This document shows positions 1 through 9,276 of a stretch of DNA of 64,000 nt, one piece after another; within the stretch, counting starts at the first letter, position 1, and every line of letters begins with the position of its first letter. The notes below the pieces were generated by a model. It worked only from the letters and a program-made list of their open reading frames with translations. It was not told the origin of the DNA and did not search any database. Both the position numbers and the translations under genes were made by a program. The DNA comes from Pseudomonadales bacterium (lineage in GTDB: Bacteria > Pseudomonadota > Gammaproteobacteria > Pseudomonadales > Azotimanducaceae): assembly GCA_028281005.1 (NCBI GenBank), contig JANQKS010000078.1, positions 1-64,000 of the forward strand. The letters run 5' to 3'.

Positions 1-216
1 GAGACCGTATTGCCGTCGTAGTCAACGAGCCGTGAGTTGGAGATGGCGATTCGATGGGTATACAGAGAGAGGTAGCCGAGTACAGCCTCTGGCCCAGCAC
101 AGGGCCGTTTGGCATAGACCACCCACTCGGTCTGTTTGAGCGGCGTGAGAGACTCGTTGAAGGCGTCTGGATCCGCGAGGTGTTCTAAGGGTACCGCAAA
201 ACTTGAGTGGCTTGTG
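1..216 (-). mobile_element. IS91-family (HUH) transposase fragment, cut by window edge
   Basis: Reverse-strand reading ...FAVPLEHLADPDAFNESLTPLKQTEWVVYAKRPCAGPEAVLGYLSLYTHRIAISNSRLVDYDGNTVS; 'TEWVVYAKRP..GPE.VL.YL..YTHR.AISN.RL' is typical of IS91-type transposases. Confidence 0.75.
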
Positions 217-303
217 CTATCAAGGTGGGTTTAGATCGGCCTCGCTAACCCGTACCGCGCGAGCGGTTTAGTGCTTCGCCCAAAGCAGACGGTTCGTCGA
301 GCG

Positions 304-1483
304 CTAAACTTCGATGCTGCTCCACTCCTCACGCTGCCAGACGTAGGCGAACATCAACGCAGCAGCCGCTGTTGAAAACAAGAAGATCATCATGGCTTCA
401 CTGAGACCGTACCCCAGAAAAATGGACACAGCGAGCAATGGAAGCAGCAAAAGCCATTGTGGAAGCAGCGTGAGTCGCATAGCAGACGGTGTAGCACCCG
501 CCCCGATTAGGGCGGAACCAAGAACTTTGCCATAGCCATCTAGTGCTCAAACCCAATATTGTTTGAGGAAAGAAAGCGACTGCTAGTCCTGACGCCAGCA
601 AGACCACGAGACCAACGTTTGATACCTGCCACCCCCAAATCTTTGCATCGCGAACATCCCTTCGCCCCAAAGACTCGCCGACCAAGGTTATTGCCGCTCC
701 GCCGATTCCGATGTGCGGCATGTACGCAATCAAACAAATACTGATAACGACATGAAACCCGGCAAGTTCTCTAGTCCCGATTTGACCTATCAATACATAC
801 ATCAATAGGACACCCACGCTGAACAGCGCCTGACGCAGGCTCTCAGGATAGGACATCTTCACCATCGTTTTTACCTGTTCCTGCTCTGGCAAACCTTCCA
901 AGAATCCATTGGCCAGTGCAAATTTGAACGCTAGGCCAATGTTTACTAGAAGCCCGACAAGGACCGCGAGCGTACTTCCCAAGCCAGCACCCGCAACCTC
1001 CAATCGTGGTGCGCCGAAATTGCCGAAGATCAGGATGTAGTTAAATAGGATATTGGCTAGTGACAGGGTGACGATAGAAATCATGGACCATTTGGCCAAG
1101 CTAACGCCGATCCAGTAAGAGCGAAAAGCCACATTGATTGCTATGAAAAGCAGGGACGGTATACGAGTCGATAAGTATTCCCAACCCTCCTCGACCACCA
1201 AGGCATCATCGTTTAGCCGTTCGAAGATCAGGGGCATGAGCAGGTAACTGGTGGCGACCAGTAAGAGACCAACCAGTGCAGCTAGCAGGATTCCCGCATT
1301 GAGCACTTTACCGGTGGCCTCGATACGATCTCCCCCTACACGTCTCGCCACCATCGCTTGCACGCCGGCTGCAAGACCTAGGGCTACTGCTAGGAAGAGG
1401 AAGAAAAGCTGCTCTCCGATCCCGACCCCAGCCAATGCTGGACTACCCAGTTGGCCCACCATCAGGGTATCCACAAAGGTCAT
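304..1483 (-). pseudogene. MATE family efflux transporter, degraded (frameshift plus internal deletion near 540; N-terminus missing)
   Basis: ORF 398..1483 begins MTFVDTLMVGQLG (MATE TM1). The MATE C-terminus continues in another frame (DGYGKVLGSALIGAGATPSAMRLTLLPQWLLLLPLL...WSSIEV*) down to 304. Confidence 0.8.
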
Positions 1484-2052
1484 CAGATTTGTTGCGACGG
1501 CTCCTCTAGTTTGTCCCTTGCTCTACTGATAAGCGATTGAACGGTGCCAAGCGGTAGATTTAGCGCCTCGGCAATATTTTTGTAGCTCTGCCCCCTTAGG
1601 TGAAATAGTCGAATAGGATCGCGATACTTTTCAGGTAGTTCGTTAATCGCGGCCATAACCGCTTCTTCTCGCTCCTTAGCGATGGCTTCACTTTCGGGAT
1701 CGTTGTGTTCATCTTGGAGTCGCTCTAACGTCGCTTCATAGTCAGCCATATCAAGTAACTCGGGGTGTACTCGACGAACTTTGGACACGCAGCACGAGAC
1801 GACTATGCGATCCAGCCAGCCCCCGAAGCTTTCAGGATTTTCTAGCTGGTCTAGTTTCAGCAGCGCGCGGACTAACGCATCCTGTACCGCATCCTCGGCA
1901 TCGGCTGGTTCACTTAATATCGCGTGTGCCCGACGAAAGCATCGGTTGTAGTGACGCTTGATCAGCTCCGCATAGGTTCCTGGTGCTGAGCCATTTCGAG
2001 ACAGTTCAACAAGTTCGAAATCAGTCCTTTCATCGAGTTTTTTTGTATCCAT
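1483..2052 (-). CDS. ECF-type RNA polymerase sigma factor
   Basis: Sigma-70 regions 2 and 4: DAEDAVQDALVRALLKLDQL..., INELPEKYRDPIRLFHLRGQSYKNIAEALNLPLGTVQSLISRARDKL. Confidence 0.85.
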   Translation of the reverse strand: MDTKKLDERTDFELVELSRNGSAPGTYAELIKRHYNRCFRRAHAILSEPADAEDAVQDALVRALLKLDQLENPESFGGWLDRIVVSCCVSKVRRVHPELLDMADYEATLERLQDEHNDPESEAIAKEREEAVMAAINELPEKYRDPIRLFHLRGQSYKNIAEALNLPLGTVQSLISRARDKLEEPSQQI

Positions 2053-2059
2053 AAGCTAT

Positions 2060-2239
2060 AGACGCTTTACGGCAAGACACTTGGCTCAGTCGTTTATCCA
2101 CCAAACCGTCCAGTCCGTCTTCTTCATATCGATCGATGTGACGCCTGAAACTGCGTGCACATAACCCCAGAAGCGATGCCGCTTCTTCTTGTGTCAGGCG
2201 CTTACAGCGCCAGCCTTCGTAGGCTTCTTCCCATCTCAT
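2060..2239 (-). mobile_element. Truncated transposase N-terminus (helix-turn-helix, ISNCY/IS1202-like)
   Basis: MRWEEAYEGWRCKRLTQEEAASLLGLCARSFRRHIDRYEEDGLDGLVDKRLSQVS then loss of homology. Confidence 0.65.
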
Positions 2240-2373
2240 GAGTCGTGTCTCCTGTCACCACTCTGTCCGTCTCACGAGGCCCTCCAACGACCAAATCATG
2301 AAACCGGACAGTTCTATGTGTTACGAACACACGGATACGCTGAGCGGTTAATTTTCTGCGTTCTATTTCCTAA

Positions 2374-2392
2374 TTGATAATAATTATCATTG
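2374..2392. promoter_or_regulatory. Fur box
   Basis: ttgataataattatcattg, close to GATAATGATAATCATTATC. Confidence 0.75.
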
Positions 2393-2409
2393 ACAAATTT
2401 ACACTTTAT

Positions 2410-2430
2410 GAATAACAATCATTCTCATTC
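2410..2430. promoter_or_regulatory. Second Fur-like box
   Basis: gaataacaatcattctcattc. Confidence 0.7.
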
Positions 2431-2530
2431 GCATCAATACGCCTCTGCTCCCCCCTTGCTCCCCTTTGAGTATGCGTATTGGTGCGAGCACTAAAATTTT
2501 GACTGTGAAAAAACGAACGGGAAACAAGCT

Positions 2531-2800
2531 ATGAATCTGACGGCAGATCCGGATCTGGCGCATACTCAGCAAGCCATGCACATGTTGGAGGGATTGCTTG
2601 AAAGTATGCTTGAACAGTCTGAAGCAGCGGTGCGTGATCGTGTGGATAATGCGTTGCTCAACATTGCCGTCAATCGCATTATCGATGTTGAGGGGGAAGC
2701 CGTAACCGCCACGATTCTTTGGCGCCTGGCGGACGCCATCAACTCCGGGGTCAGCCCCAACCCCGAGCAGGCTATCGAATTAACGCAGCTGCACGGGTAA
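2531..2800 (+). CDS. Hypothetical protein (89 aa), first gene after Fur boxes
   Basis: Intact ORF, operon-like spacing with 2804. Confidence 0.7.
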   Translation: MNLTADPDLAHTQQAMHMLEGLLESMLEQSEAAVRDRVDNALLNIAVNRIIDVEGEAVTATILWRLADAINSGVSPNPEQAIELTQLHG

Positions 2801-2803
2801 GCG

Positions 2804-3307
2804 ATGTCTGTTCAACCCAATTTAAATATGGCTTGTGGCACCGCAGCGACTGTATCCGAACAGCCTACCTCTAGTTTGTCGTTAGGAGGGCAGCTGTTGG
2901 TCTGGAGCTTACGCCACGGGACGATGACCGCGCGCTACCAGATCGATGGCACCGCGACAGCGGAACATGTCTACAAGTCCCTTGGATGCCCTGATGCAGT
3001 ACCGTTGCTCGATGTGTGGATTGGACTGTTACCTAAGGTGGCTTATCGTCCTGTGCTCATTCGGCGCGTGTGTTTCCCGACCTTGGGCGAAGACGAATAC
3101 GCCATCCTCCAATGCATGCGCGCTCTGCAGCATGCCGACCAACGCCGCGCATTGGGTGCGTTGAGCCAGATACTCGCCGGGCCGTTCAGCACGTCGTTTT
3201 GCGATGCTGCATCTGCGTACGTTAAGGCGGTGACGTCGGCGGGTCTGTCATTCACCGGTGTCGACGCCTTGCGATCAGTGGATCAGCTGCGCCGAACAAC
3301 ACTCTAA
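2804..3307 (+). CDS. Hypothetical protein (167 aa)
   Basis: Intact ORF 3 nt after preceding stop. Confidence 0.65.
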   Translation: MSVQPNLNMACGTAATVSEQPTSSLSLGGQLLVWSLRHGTMTARYQIDGTATAEHVYKSLGCPDAVPLLDVWIGLLPKVAYRPVLIRRVCFPTLGEDEYAILQCMRALQHADQRRALGALSQILAGPFSTSFCDAASAYVKAVTSAGLSFTGVDALRSVDQLRRTTL

Positions 3308-3329
3308 CCTAGTGCTCAAACCACTTGAT

Positions 3330-3968
3330 ATGGCTGCGCAGCTCAAGGCCCCAAGCGGAGCCGACGGCCTCGCCGTGGCGAAACAAATGAACGAAAACAA
3401 TGGTGCCGCCAACCTTGCGGCCATCGAACTGCTCGGCTTGCAGTCTGGCCACCGTGTGTTGGAAATTGGACCTGGTAACGGCGGTTTTGTTGGTGCGATC
3501 GTCAGTCGGGCCGACCACATCAGCTATACAGGCGTTGACTGGTCAGCCGACATGGTGGGTGCGGCAACGGCGTTGAACCGCGTGCTGGTAGACAATGGTC
3601 GCGTTTGCTTCGAGCAGGCGAGCTCGGCAGCTTTGCCCTACGGCAACGCCAGCTTTGACCGCGCCGTTGCGGTACACACGCTGTATTTCTGGGACTCGCC
3701 GACGGCTCATCTAAAGGAAATTAGGCGGGTGTTAAGTCCCGGCGGTAAATTCTGCCTGGCCTTTGGGGATCGTCAGTTTATGGCCAAGCTGCCATTCACC
3801 GAACACGGTTTTAACCTCTACGATGACGTACAAGCCACTGCGCTGCTCACGGATTGTGGGTTTTCCGATTTGAACCACCACGTTCACCGCGAAACAGGCC
3901 GGAGTAACGACGGCAGTATGGTGGAAAAAACCATCAACATCATCTGCGCAGGCATCTCTGCGGCGTGA
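3330..3968 (+). CDS. Class I SAM-dependent methyltransferase
   Basis: Motif HRVLEIGPGNGGFVGAI, SAALPYGNASFDRAVAVHTLYFWDSP; ATG at 3330 is the likely start of ORF 3258..3968. Confidence 0.85.
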   Translation: MAAQLKAPSGADGLAVAKQMNENNGAANLAAIELLGLQSGHRVLEIGPGNGGFVGAIVSRADHISYTGVDWSADMVGAATALNRVLVDNGRVCFEQASSAALPYGNASFDRAVAVHTLYFWDSPTAHLKEIRRVLSPGGKFCLAFGDRQFMAKLPFTEHGFNLYDDVQATALLTDCGFSDLNHHVHRETGRSNDGSMVEKTINIICAGISAA

Positions 3969-4384
3969 TTCCGCCACCGCATCCCCAGACCCTTGAAGGT
4001 TGGGTGCGCTGGGCTTCACAACCCGACGATCCCCGCCTGCTGCTAACCTACCTGGATTTGTGTGACGAACAGTCGGATTGGAGCGTCTATCTGCGCGCCT
4101 ACGACGTGTTGGTCGCAGTGATCTGTGACCACAACCTGCCCCGCCACTGGCGCTGCCTATGCCTTGACCACGTTTATCGCGCACTCGCGGGTTTACATCG
4201 ACTGGCTTCAACAGCGCAGCAGCGGCGTACCCTGCGGCAGTGCAACCATGAGATCGGCGTTTTGAGCCACTTGCATCTACATCAGTTAGCACCACCGTCG
4301 TCTTCATCTCCCACACGTCCTGTTACCCAATCATCCGATCGAATATCCTCGCCTAATTCTCAGCCACCTTCCGGGAGACCGTAA
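3965..4384 (+). CDS. FagA-like protein (Fur-associated gene upstream of fumC)
   Basis: DDPRLLLTYLDLC...W...AYDVLVAV..DHNLPRHWRCLCLDHVYRALAGLHRLA resembles pseudomonad FagA, and lies directly before fumC as in fagA-fumC operons. Confidence 0.5.
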   Translation: MIPPPHPQTLEGWVRWASQPDDPRLLLTYLDLCDEQSDWSVYLRAYDVLVAVICDHNLPRHWRCLCLDHVYRALAGLHRLASTAQQRRTLRQCNHEIGVLSHLHLHQLAPPSSSSPTRPVTQSSDRISSPNSQPPSGRP

Positions 4385-5769
4385 TGCCTAACCACATTCG
4401 CATCGTTCAGGACAGTATGGGCGATGTAGAAATCGATGCTGAAGCGCTTTACGGCGCCCAGACTCAGCGAGCGATCAACAACTTCCCAGTCAGCGGCCAA
4501 ACCATGCCGCGTCGTTTCATTGAGGCACTCCTGCTGATCAAACAGACCGCCGCACTCACAAACGCCGAGCTCGGGTGTATTGAAACCGATATGGCGGAGG
4601 CGATAGCCGAGGTCAGCAGTTCGTTGACTGCTCAAGACGATCTGATGACTCATTTCCCCGTTGACGTTTTTCAGACCGGCTCAGGTACAAGCTCAAATAT
4701 GAACGCTAATGAGGTCATTGCCACTTTGGCCAGCAGACGGCTGGCGCGCACAGTAGACCCAAACGACCATGTAAACTTCGGGCAGAGTAGCAACGACGTT
4801 ATTCCCACTGCCATCCACGTCAGCGCCGCATTGAGCGTTAACGCCGAAATGATCCCCGCCTTCCAGCACTTAATCAGCGTCATCGAAAACAAAGCTGAAA
4901 ACACGCAAGGCCACTTCAAAACCGGACGGACGCATCTGATGGATGCCATGCCAATTGCGCTGAGCCAGAGTTTGCGCAGTTGGTCCGACCAACTGCGCAA
5001 CAACCTAACTCTGTTGGAAGGTGTCGTGCCGGGTGTCACGACACTGGCTTTGGGCGGTACGGCGGTGGGCACCGGTATCAATACGCACCCTGAGTTTGCG
5101 CGGCTGTTTGCGAGCCGTCTGTCAGACGCAACTGGTACCACCTTTCGCGCAGCCAACAATTTTTTTCCACTGATCAGTTCACAGGATGCGGCGGTAGCAC
5201 TGTCCGGTCAGCTCAAAACACTGGCGGTGGCAATGATGAAAATCGCCAACGACCTGCGCTGGATGAATTCCGGTCCACTTGCCGGTCTGGGTGAAATTAG
5301 CTTACAGCCGCTGCAGCCGGGCTCCTCCATCATGCCCGGCAAGGTCAACCCGGTGATACCTGAAGCGGCCGCTATGGTGGCGGCGCAGGTGATCGGCAAC
5401 GATGCCGCCATCACCATTGGCGGTCAATCCGGGAACTTCGAGCTGAACGTGATGCTGCCGATGATCGCCTTCAACCTGCTAACTAGCATTGAAATTCTGA
5501 GCAGTGGTGCGCGACTTTTGGCGGATCACGCAGTCGCCTCATTTGCGGTAAACGAAGATCGGCTCAAGGCGCCGCTGCATCGTAATCCCATACTGGTGAC
5601 GGCGCTGAATCCCGTCATTGGTTATGCTAAAGCAGCCGAAATTGCAAAGTCCGCTTATCGCGAGGGGCGCCCCATCTTGGAGGTCGCACAAGAGCAGACA
5701 GAACTGTCTAAACAGGAGCTTGAGGCGATCCTGGATCCGGTCAAGCTCACCCAAGGTGGGTTGTATTAA
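4384..5769 (+). CDS. fumC: Class II fumarate hydratase
   Basis: GSSIMPGKVNP signature; DSMGDVEIDAEALYGAQTQRAINNFPVSG; TGSGTSSNMNANEVIA. Confidence 0.97.
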   Translation: MPNHIRIVQDSMGDVEIDAEALYGAQTQRAINNFPVSGQTMPRRFIEALLLIKQTAALTNAELGCIETDMAEAIAEVSSSLTAQDDLMTHFPVDVFQTGSGTSSNMNANEVIATLASRRLARTVDPNDHVNFGQSSNDVIPTAIHVSAALSVNAEMIPAFQHLISVIENKAENTQGHFKTGRTHLMDAMPIALSQSLRSWSDQLRNNLTLLEGVVPGVTTLALGGTAVGTGINTHPEFARLFASRLSDATGTTFRAANNFFPLISSQDAAVALSGQLKTLAVAMMKIANDLRWMNSGPLAGLGEISLQPLQPGSSIMPGKVNPVIPEAAAMVAAQVIGNDAAITIGGQSGNFELNVMLPMIAFNLLTSIEILSSGARLLADHAVASFAVNEDRLKAPLHRNPILVTALNPVIGYAKAAEIAKSAYREGRPILEVAQEQTELSKQELEAILDPVKLTQGGLY

Positions 5770-5788
5770 CGCAGTGCCCGCAGCCTTT

Positions 5789-5825
5789 CGCAAATGAGCG
5801 CAGATTTACGCAAATGAGAATCAGT
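5789..5825. repeat. Two direct repeats cgcaaatgag spaced 20 bp, second overlapping a Fur-like half site
   Basis: cgcaaatgag at 5789 and 5809; aaatgagaatcagtt. Confidence 0.5.
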
Positions 5826-5885
5826 TAGGTTTAAGGCCGGCGGCGTGGTAACATCGCGGGTTGAAACACTCAGTTTCGTTGCCGC

Positions 5886-6239
5886 ATGCGCAAGCGAAAC
5901 TTAGATCAGTCAGCTTTGGGGACCCGGGAAGGAGTAATGGCAGGGCCACAAACCACATTCACCGCTGGTTATCGCTGGAACATTGCCGCGCGCTTCCTGC
6001 TTGCGTTTCTCGGCGGATTTGTGTGCGTGAGCACGTTTGGGGCACTGGCCGCAGCATTGTTCGCCAATGCCCAATGGATGCCGCTGCCCCAAGGCGTACA
6101 TGTCTTTACCTTATTCGGCTTTGTCGCCTGGTGCGGCATCGCCATGTGGGTGTTTTTTCATGAGCATCTGCGCCACGTGGCCTTGGGTGTTGTGGGCAGT
6201 GCAGCGTTGTTTTACGCCCTCTTCCTGTTAGTGAGGTAG
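5886..6239 (+). CDS. Small multi-pass membrane protein (DUF3649-like iron-uptake protein)
   Basis: AGYRWNIAARFLLAFLGGFVCVSTFGALAAALF plus operon context with PepSY proteins. Confidence 0.65.
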   Translation: MRKRNLDQSALGTREGVMAGPQTTFTAGYRWNIAARFLLAFLGGFVCVSTFGALAAALFANAQWMPLPQGVHVFTLFGFVAWCGIAMWVFFHEHLRHVALGVVGSAALFYALFLLVR

Positions 6240-6250
6240 TTGAGTAAGAG

Positions 6251-7852
6251 ATGTCAGCAAATGGTTTCCACGGCGCGTTCCGACAATCCATGGCCTGGCT
6301 GCACACCTGGGCCGGATTGGTATTGTCCGTGCTGCTTTATTTCATATTTGTGACCGGAACGTTCGGCTACTTCAACGCCGAGATAGACCACTGGATGCAG
6401 CCAGAGGCACCTAGCCCAAAACACAGCGTCTCCACCGCGGCCATGGCGCAAATGGGCTTCGACTACCTGCAGCGCGAACAACCCGACGCACGGCGCCACT
6501 TCGTAGGCTTGCCCACCGAGCGCGGCAATGCCATCCGCGTGTTTGCCAACCTCTCAGAGCCAACCCCTGCTGGGGACACCTTCATTGAAGCCTACATCGA
6601 CCCCAGCAGCGGTCAGCTTGTCGACGTGCGTGCCACTGGAGGGGGCGATGCGCTCTATAGAATGCACTACGCGCTGCACTATATGCCTTACGAAGTGGCC
6701 ATCTATATCGTTGGCGTGGCGACCCTCTTTATGTTACTTGCGATCCTCACCGGCATCGTCGTACACAAGAAGATTTTTACCGACTTTTTTACGTTGCGTT
6801 TGCGCAAAGGTCAGCGGTCCTGGCTCGACGGTCACAACATCTCCAGCGTGTTGGCGTTGCCATTTATGCTGATGATCACCTACTCAGGTCTGGTGTTTTA
6901 CACCTTCGAATATTCGCCGGGCACAATGTTTCTCACCATGGGCGTTGAACAGGAAGCCCGGGACGAGATGTACGGCTATCTTTATCCGGGCTTTGAGCAA
7001 CCGAAGCCTACCGGCGAGCCGGCGGTCATGGTCGACGTGCAAGGCCCGCTCAGCGTAGCTGCATCGCAGTGGCCAAACGCGGAGATTCGCTTTGTAGACA
7101 TATTTTTACCCGGCGACAGTGGTGCAATGATGCGTATCGGCAGCACTGTCGACGGCATAGCGCGCGGCGGCTCCCTGCTGCAGTTTAATGCCGTGTCCGG
7201 TCAAGTAATGGCGCAGACGCCCGACATGCCGGCGGACGCCGTGTTTTCCCAGAGTGTCTTGGCACTCCATGAAGGACGCTTCGCCAACTATGGCCTACGC
7301 TGGCTGTATTTCATCAGCGGCCTGCTCGGGGCTGCAATGGTCGCCACCGGTTTACTGTTGTGGGCGAAGAAGCGCCGCTCTAGCCTGCGTGGTCAAGCGG
7401 TGCCACGCCATCTGGCTTTTATCGAACGCACCAATCTCGGCATCATTGTCGGCTTGCCGCTCGGCGTGATGACTTACTTCTGGGCGAACCGCATCTTACC
7501 GGTGGCGATGGAGGGTCGCGCGGAATGGGAGTTACACTGCCTGTTTCTGGCTTGGGCATTGAGCTTTGCCCACGCAGGTGCCCGGGAACTGAGGCGAGCG
7601 TGGCGCGAGCAGGTGGCTTTGCTGGCCGCCATGTGTTTATTGCTGCCGATACTTAACGCAATCACCACCGACGTCCATTTGGGTAACACCCTTGTGCAGG
7701 GTGACTGGGTGCGCGCCGGCTTTGACTTGACCTCAATGACATTCGGCCTGCTGTGTTGCCTGACCTGGCGCTATCTCACAGTGCCGCAGCCACGCACTAT
7801 CAAAGCACCACTCACCTCCCAAGCAGCCACCGCACCCAAAGCCAGCGCTTGA
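6251..7852 (+). CDS. PepSY-associated TM helix protein
   Basis: SMAWLHTWAGLVLSVLLYFIFVTGTFGYFNAEIDHWM; MLLAILTGIVVHKKIFTDFFTLR...WLDGHNISSVLALPFMLMITYSGL. Confidence 0.85.
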   Translation: MSANGFHGAFRQSMAWLHTWAGLVLSVLLYFIFVTGTFGYFNAEIDHWMQPEAPSPKHSVSTAAMAQMGFDYLQREQPDARRHFVGLPTERGNAIRVFANLSEPTPAGDTFIEAYIDPSSGQLVDVRATGGGDALYRMHYALHYMPYEVAIYIVGVATLFMLLAILTGIVVHKKIFTDFFTLRLRKGQRSWLDGHNISSVLALPFMLMITYSGLVFYTFEYSPGTMFLTMGVEQEARDEMYGYLYPGFEQPKPTGEPAVMVDVQGPLSVAASQWPNAEIRFVDIFLPGDSGAMMRIGSTVDGIARGGSLLQFNAVSGQVMAQTPDMPADAVFSQSVLALHEGRFANYGLRWLYFISGLLGAAMVATGLLLWAKKRRSSLRGQAVPRHLAFIERTNLGIIVGLPLGVMTYFWANRILPVAMEGRAEWELHCLFLAWALSFAHAGARELRRAWREQVALLAAMCLLLPILNAITTDVHLGNTLVQGDWVRAGFDLTSMTFGLLCCLTWRYLTVPQPRTIKAPLTSQAATAPKASA

Positions 7853-8124
7853 TGATGATGGCCGGCTTTGTCGTAGCGTTGGGCGGCATGTTTTGCTTTG
7901 CAGCCAGCCAAAAGAAGCAGGCGCTGCTCATATTCGGTACCTCACCTGTGCATGGCTGGCGACGCCTGGCCATTATCGGCGGTACTGTTCTGCTTGGATT
8001 AAGTGCTTGGCTAGGTGTGAGTGTCTATGGATTCGGCGTCGGCCTGGTGACGTTTTTTGCCTGGGCATGTTTCGCCGCCTGGACTGTGGCGCTCACGGCC
8101 AGTTGGCAGCGCAGCAAGAAGTAG
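7852..8124 (+). CDS. Small membrane protein (DUF3325-like)
   Basis: MMMAGFVVALGGMFCFAASQKKQALLIFG...; ATG overlaps the stop of 6251..7852. Confidence 0.65.
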   Translation: MMMAGFVVALGGMFCFAASQKKQALLIFGTSPVHGWRRLAIIGGTVLLGLSAWLGVSVYGFGVGLVTFFAWACFAAWTVALTASWQRSKK

Positions 8125-8145
8125 ACGATCACTGGATGCGTTTTG

Positions 8146-9276
8146 ATGGCTGCCGAACCTGAAAAAAAATCTCGAGACCTGTTCTGGTTTCGTTTACATG
8201 CGTGGGTTGGACTGAAACTTTCGATATTCATGAGCTTTATTCTCATCACTGGCACCTTTGCCGTGCTGAGCCACGAAATCGATTGGCTTTTTAACCCGGA
8301 AATGCGCGCAGCACCGGTGGATGCCCAGGCAGTGGCATGGGGTGCCGCTTACGATGAACTCAAGCATCGTCATCCGCATGTTGATCTCGTCAGTCTGGAT
8401 CAATATCCGGACCCCTGGTTTAGCATTCAGGCTATGGTGAACACCCACTGGGGATCCATCGAGCGACTCTGGTTTAAACCCGCGGACGGCACCTACAAAG
8501 GGGCGACACGCTGGTACAACGTGCAACGTTTTTTCCGCATGACGCACCGGCACCTCATGTTGCCCACGCCGATTGGGATTCCAATTGTGACGCTGCTGGC
8601 GGTGCCTTTGCTGATTTCCATTGTTTCAGGATTGTTCAGTTACAAAAAATTTTGGCGCGGTTTCTTCCGCAGGCCACGGCTCGGCAAAGGCCAGCGCATC
8701 GCCTTTGGGGACCTGCATCGCCTCGCTGGGTTGTGGTGCATCTGGTTCATTGTTCTCATCGCCGCGACCAGCATCTGGTATTTCATTGAAGTGATGGGTG
8801 GTAATGCCGGGGCTTTCCCGAAGGTCCAAGATCCACAACCCCGCGCTCAGATCATCCCCGCAGAGCTTGACGGCGCCCGCGTGCAAGCCATGGTGGATGA
8901 CGCCTATCAACGCTACCCAGGATTGCTGGTACGCCGCATCGTCTTCCCACAAGCCCACACGGGTGCGGTGGTGGTCCAAGGCGACTGGACCGCGGTGCTG
9001 GTGCGTACCCGCGCAAACTCCCTAGCTTACGACCCACTCTCCGGGCAATTCCTGGGCGGGTATCGAGGTGAGGAGTTGTCGATACATCATCGTATATCCG
9101 AGGCCGCCGACCCTCTGCACTTTGGTACATTCGCCGGACTGTGGAGCAAAGTACCTTGGTTCTTGTTCGGTGTGTTCATGAGCTTTCTCTCCATCAGCGG
9201 TTGTGTGATCTACGGACAGCGAGCCTTCAAGTCGGTCAGTCGTGGCCGACCCCCCTCCCAGAGCCTGTCGGCATGA
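8146..9276 (+). CDS. PepSY domain-containing membrane protein
   Basis: FRLHAWVGLKLSIFMSFILITGTFAVLSHEIDWLFNP; GDLHRLAGLWCIWFIVLIAATSIWYFIE. Confidence 0.85.
   Translation: MAAEPEKKSRDLFWFRLHAWVGLKLSIFMSFILITGTFAVLSHEIDWLFNPEMRAAPVDAQAVAWGAAYDELKHRHPHVDLVSLDQYPDPWFSIQAMVNTHWGSIERLWFKPADGTYKGATRWYNVQRFFRMTHRHLMLPTPIGIPIVTLLAVPLLISIVSGLFSYKKFWRGFFRRPRLGKGQRIAFGDLHRLAGLWCIWFIVLIAATSIWYFIEVMGGNAGAFPKVQDPQPRAQIIPAELDGARVQAMVDDAYQRYPGLLVRRIVFPQAHTGAVVVQGDWTAVLVRTRANSLAYDPLSGQFLGGYRGEELSIHHRISEAADPLHFGTFAGLWSKVPWFLFGVFMSFLSISGCVIYGQRAFKSVSRGRPPSQSLSA

Noticed and set aside
540-3322. Shared 14-mer ctagtgctcaaacc at 540 (MATE breakpoint) and 3309 (before the methyltransferase)
   Set aside because: Too short and with no flanking similarity; plausible by chance in 64 kb.
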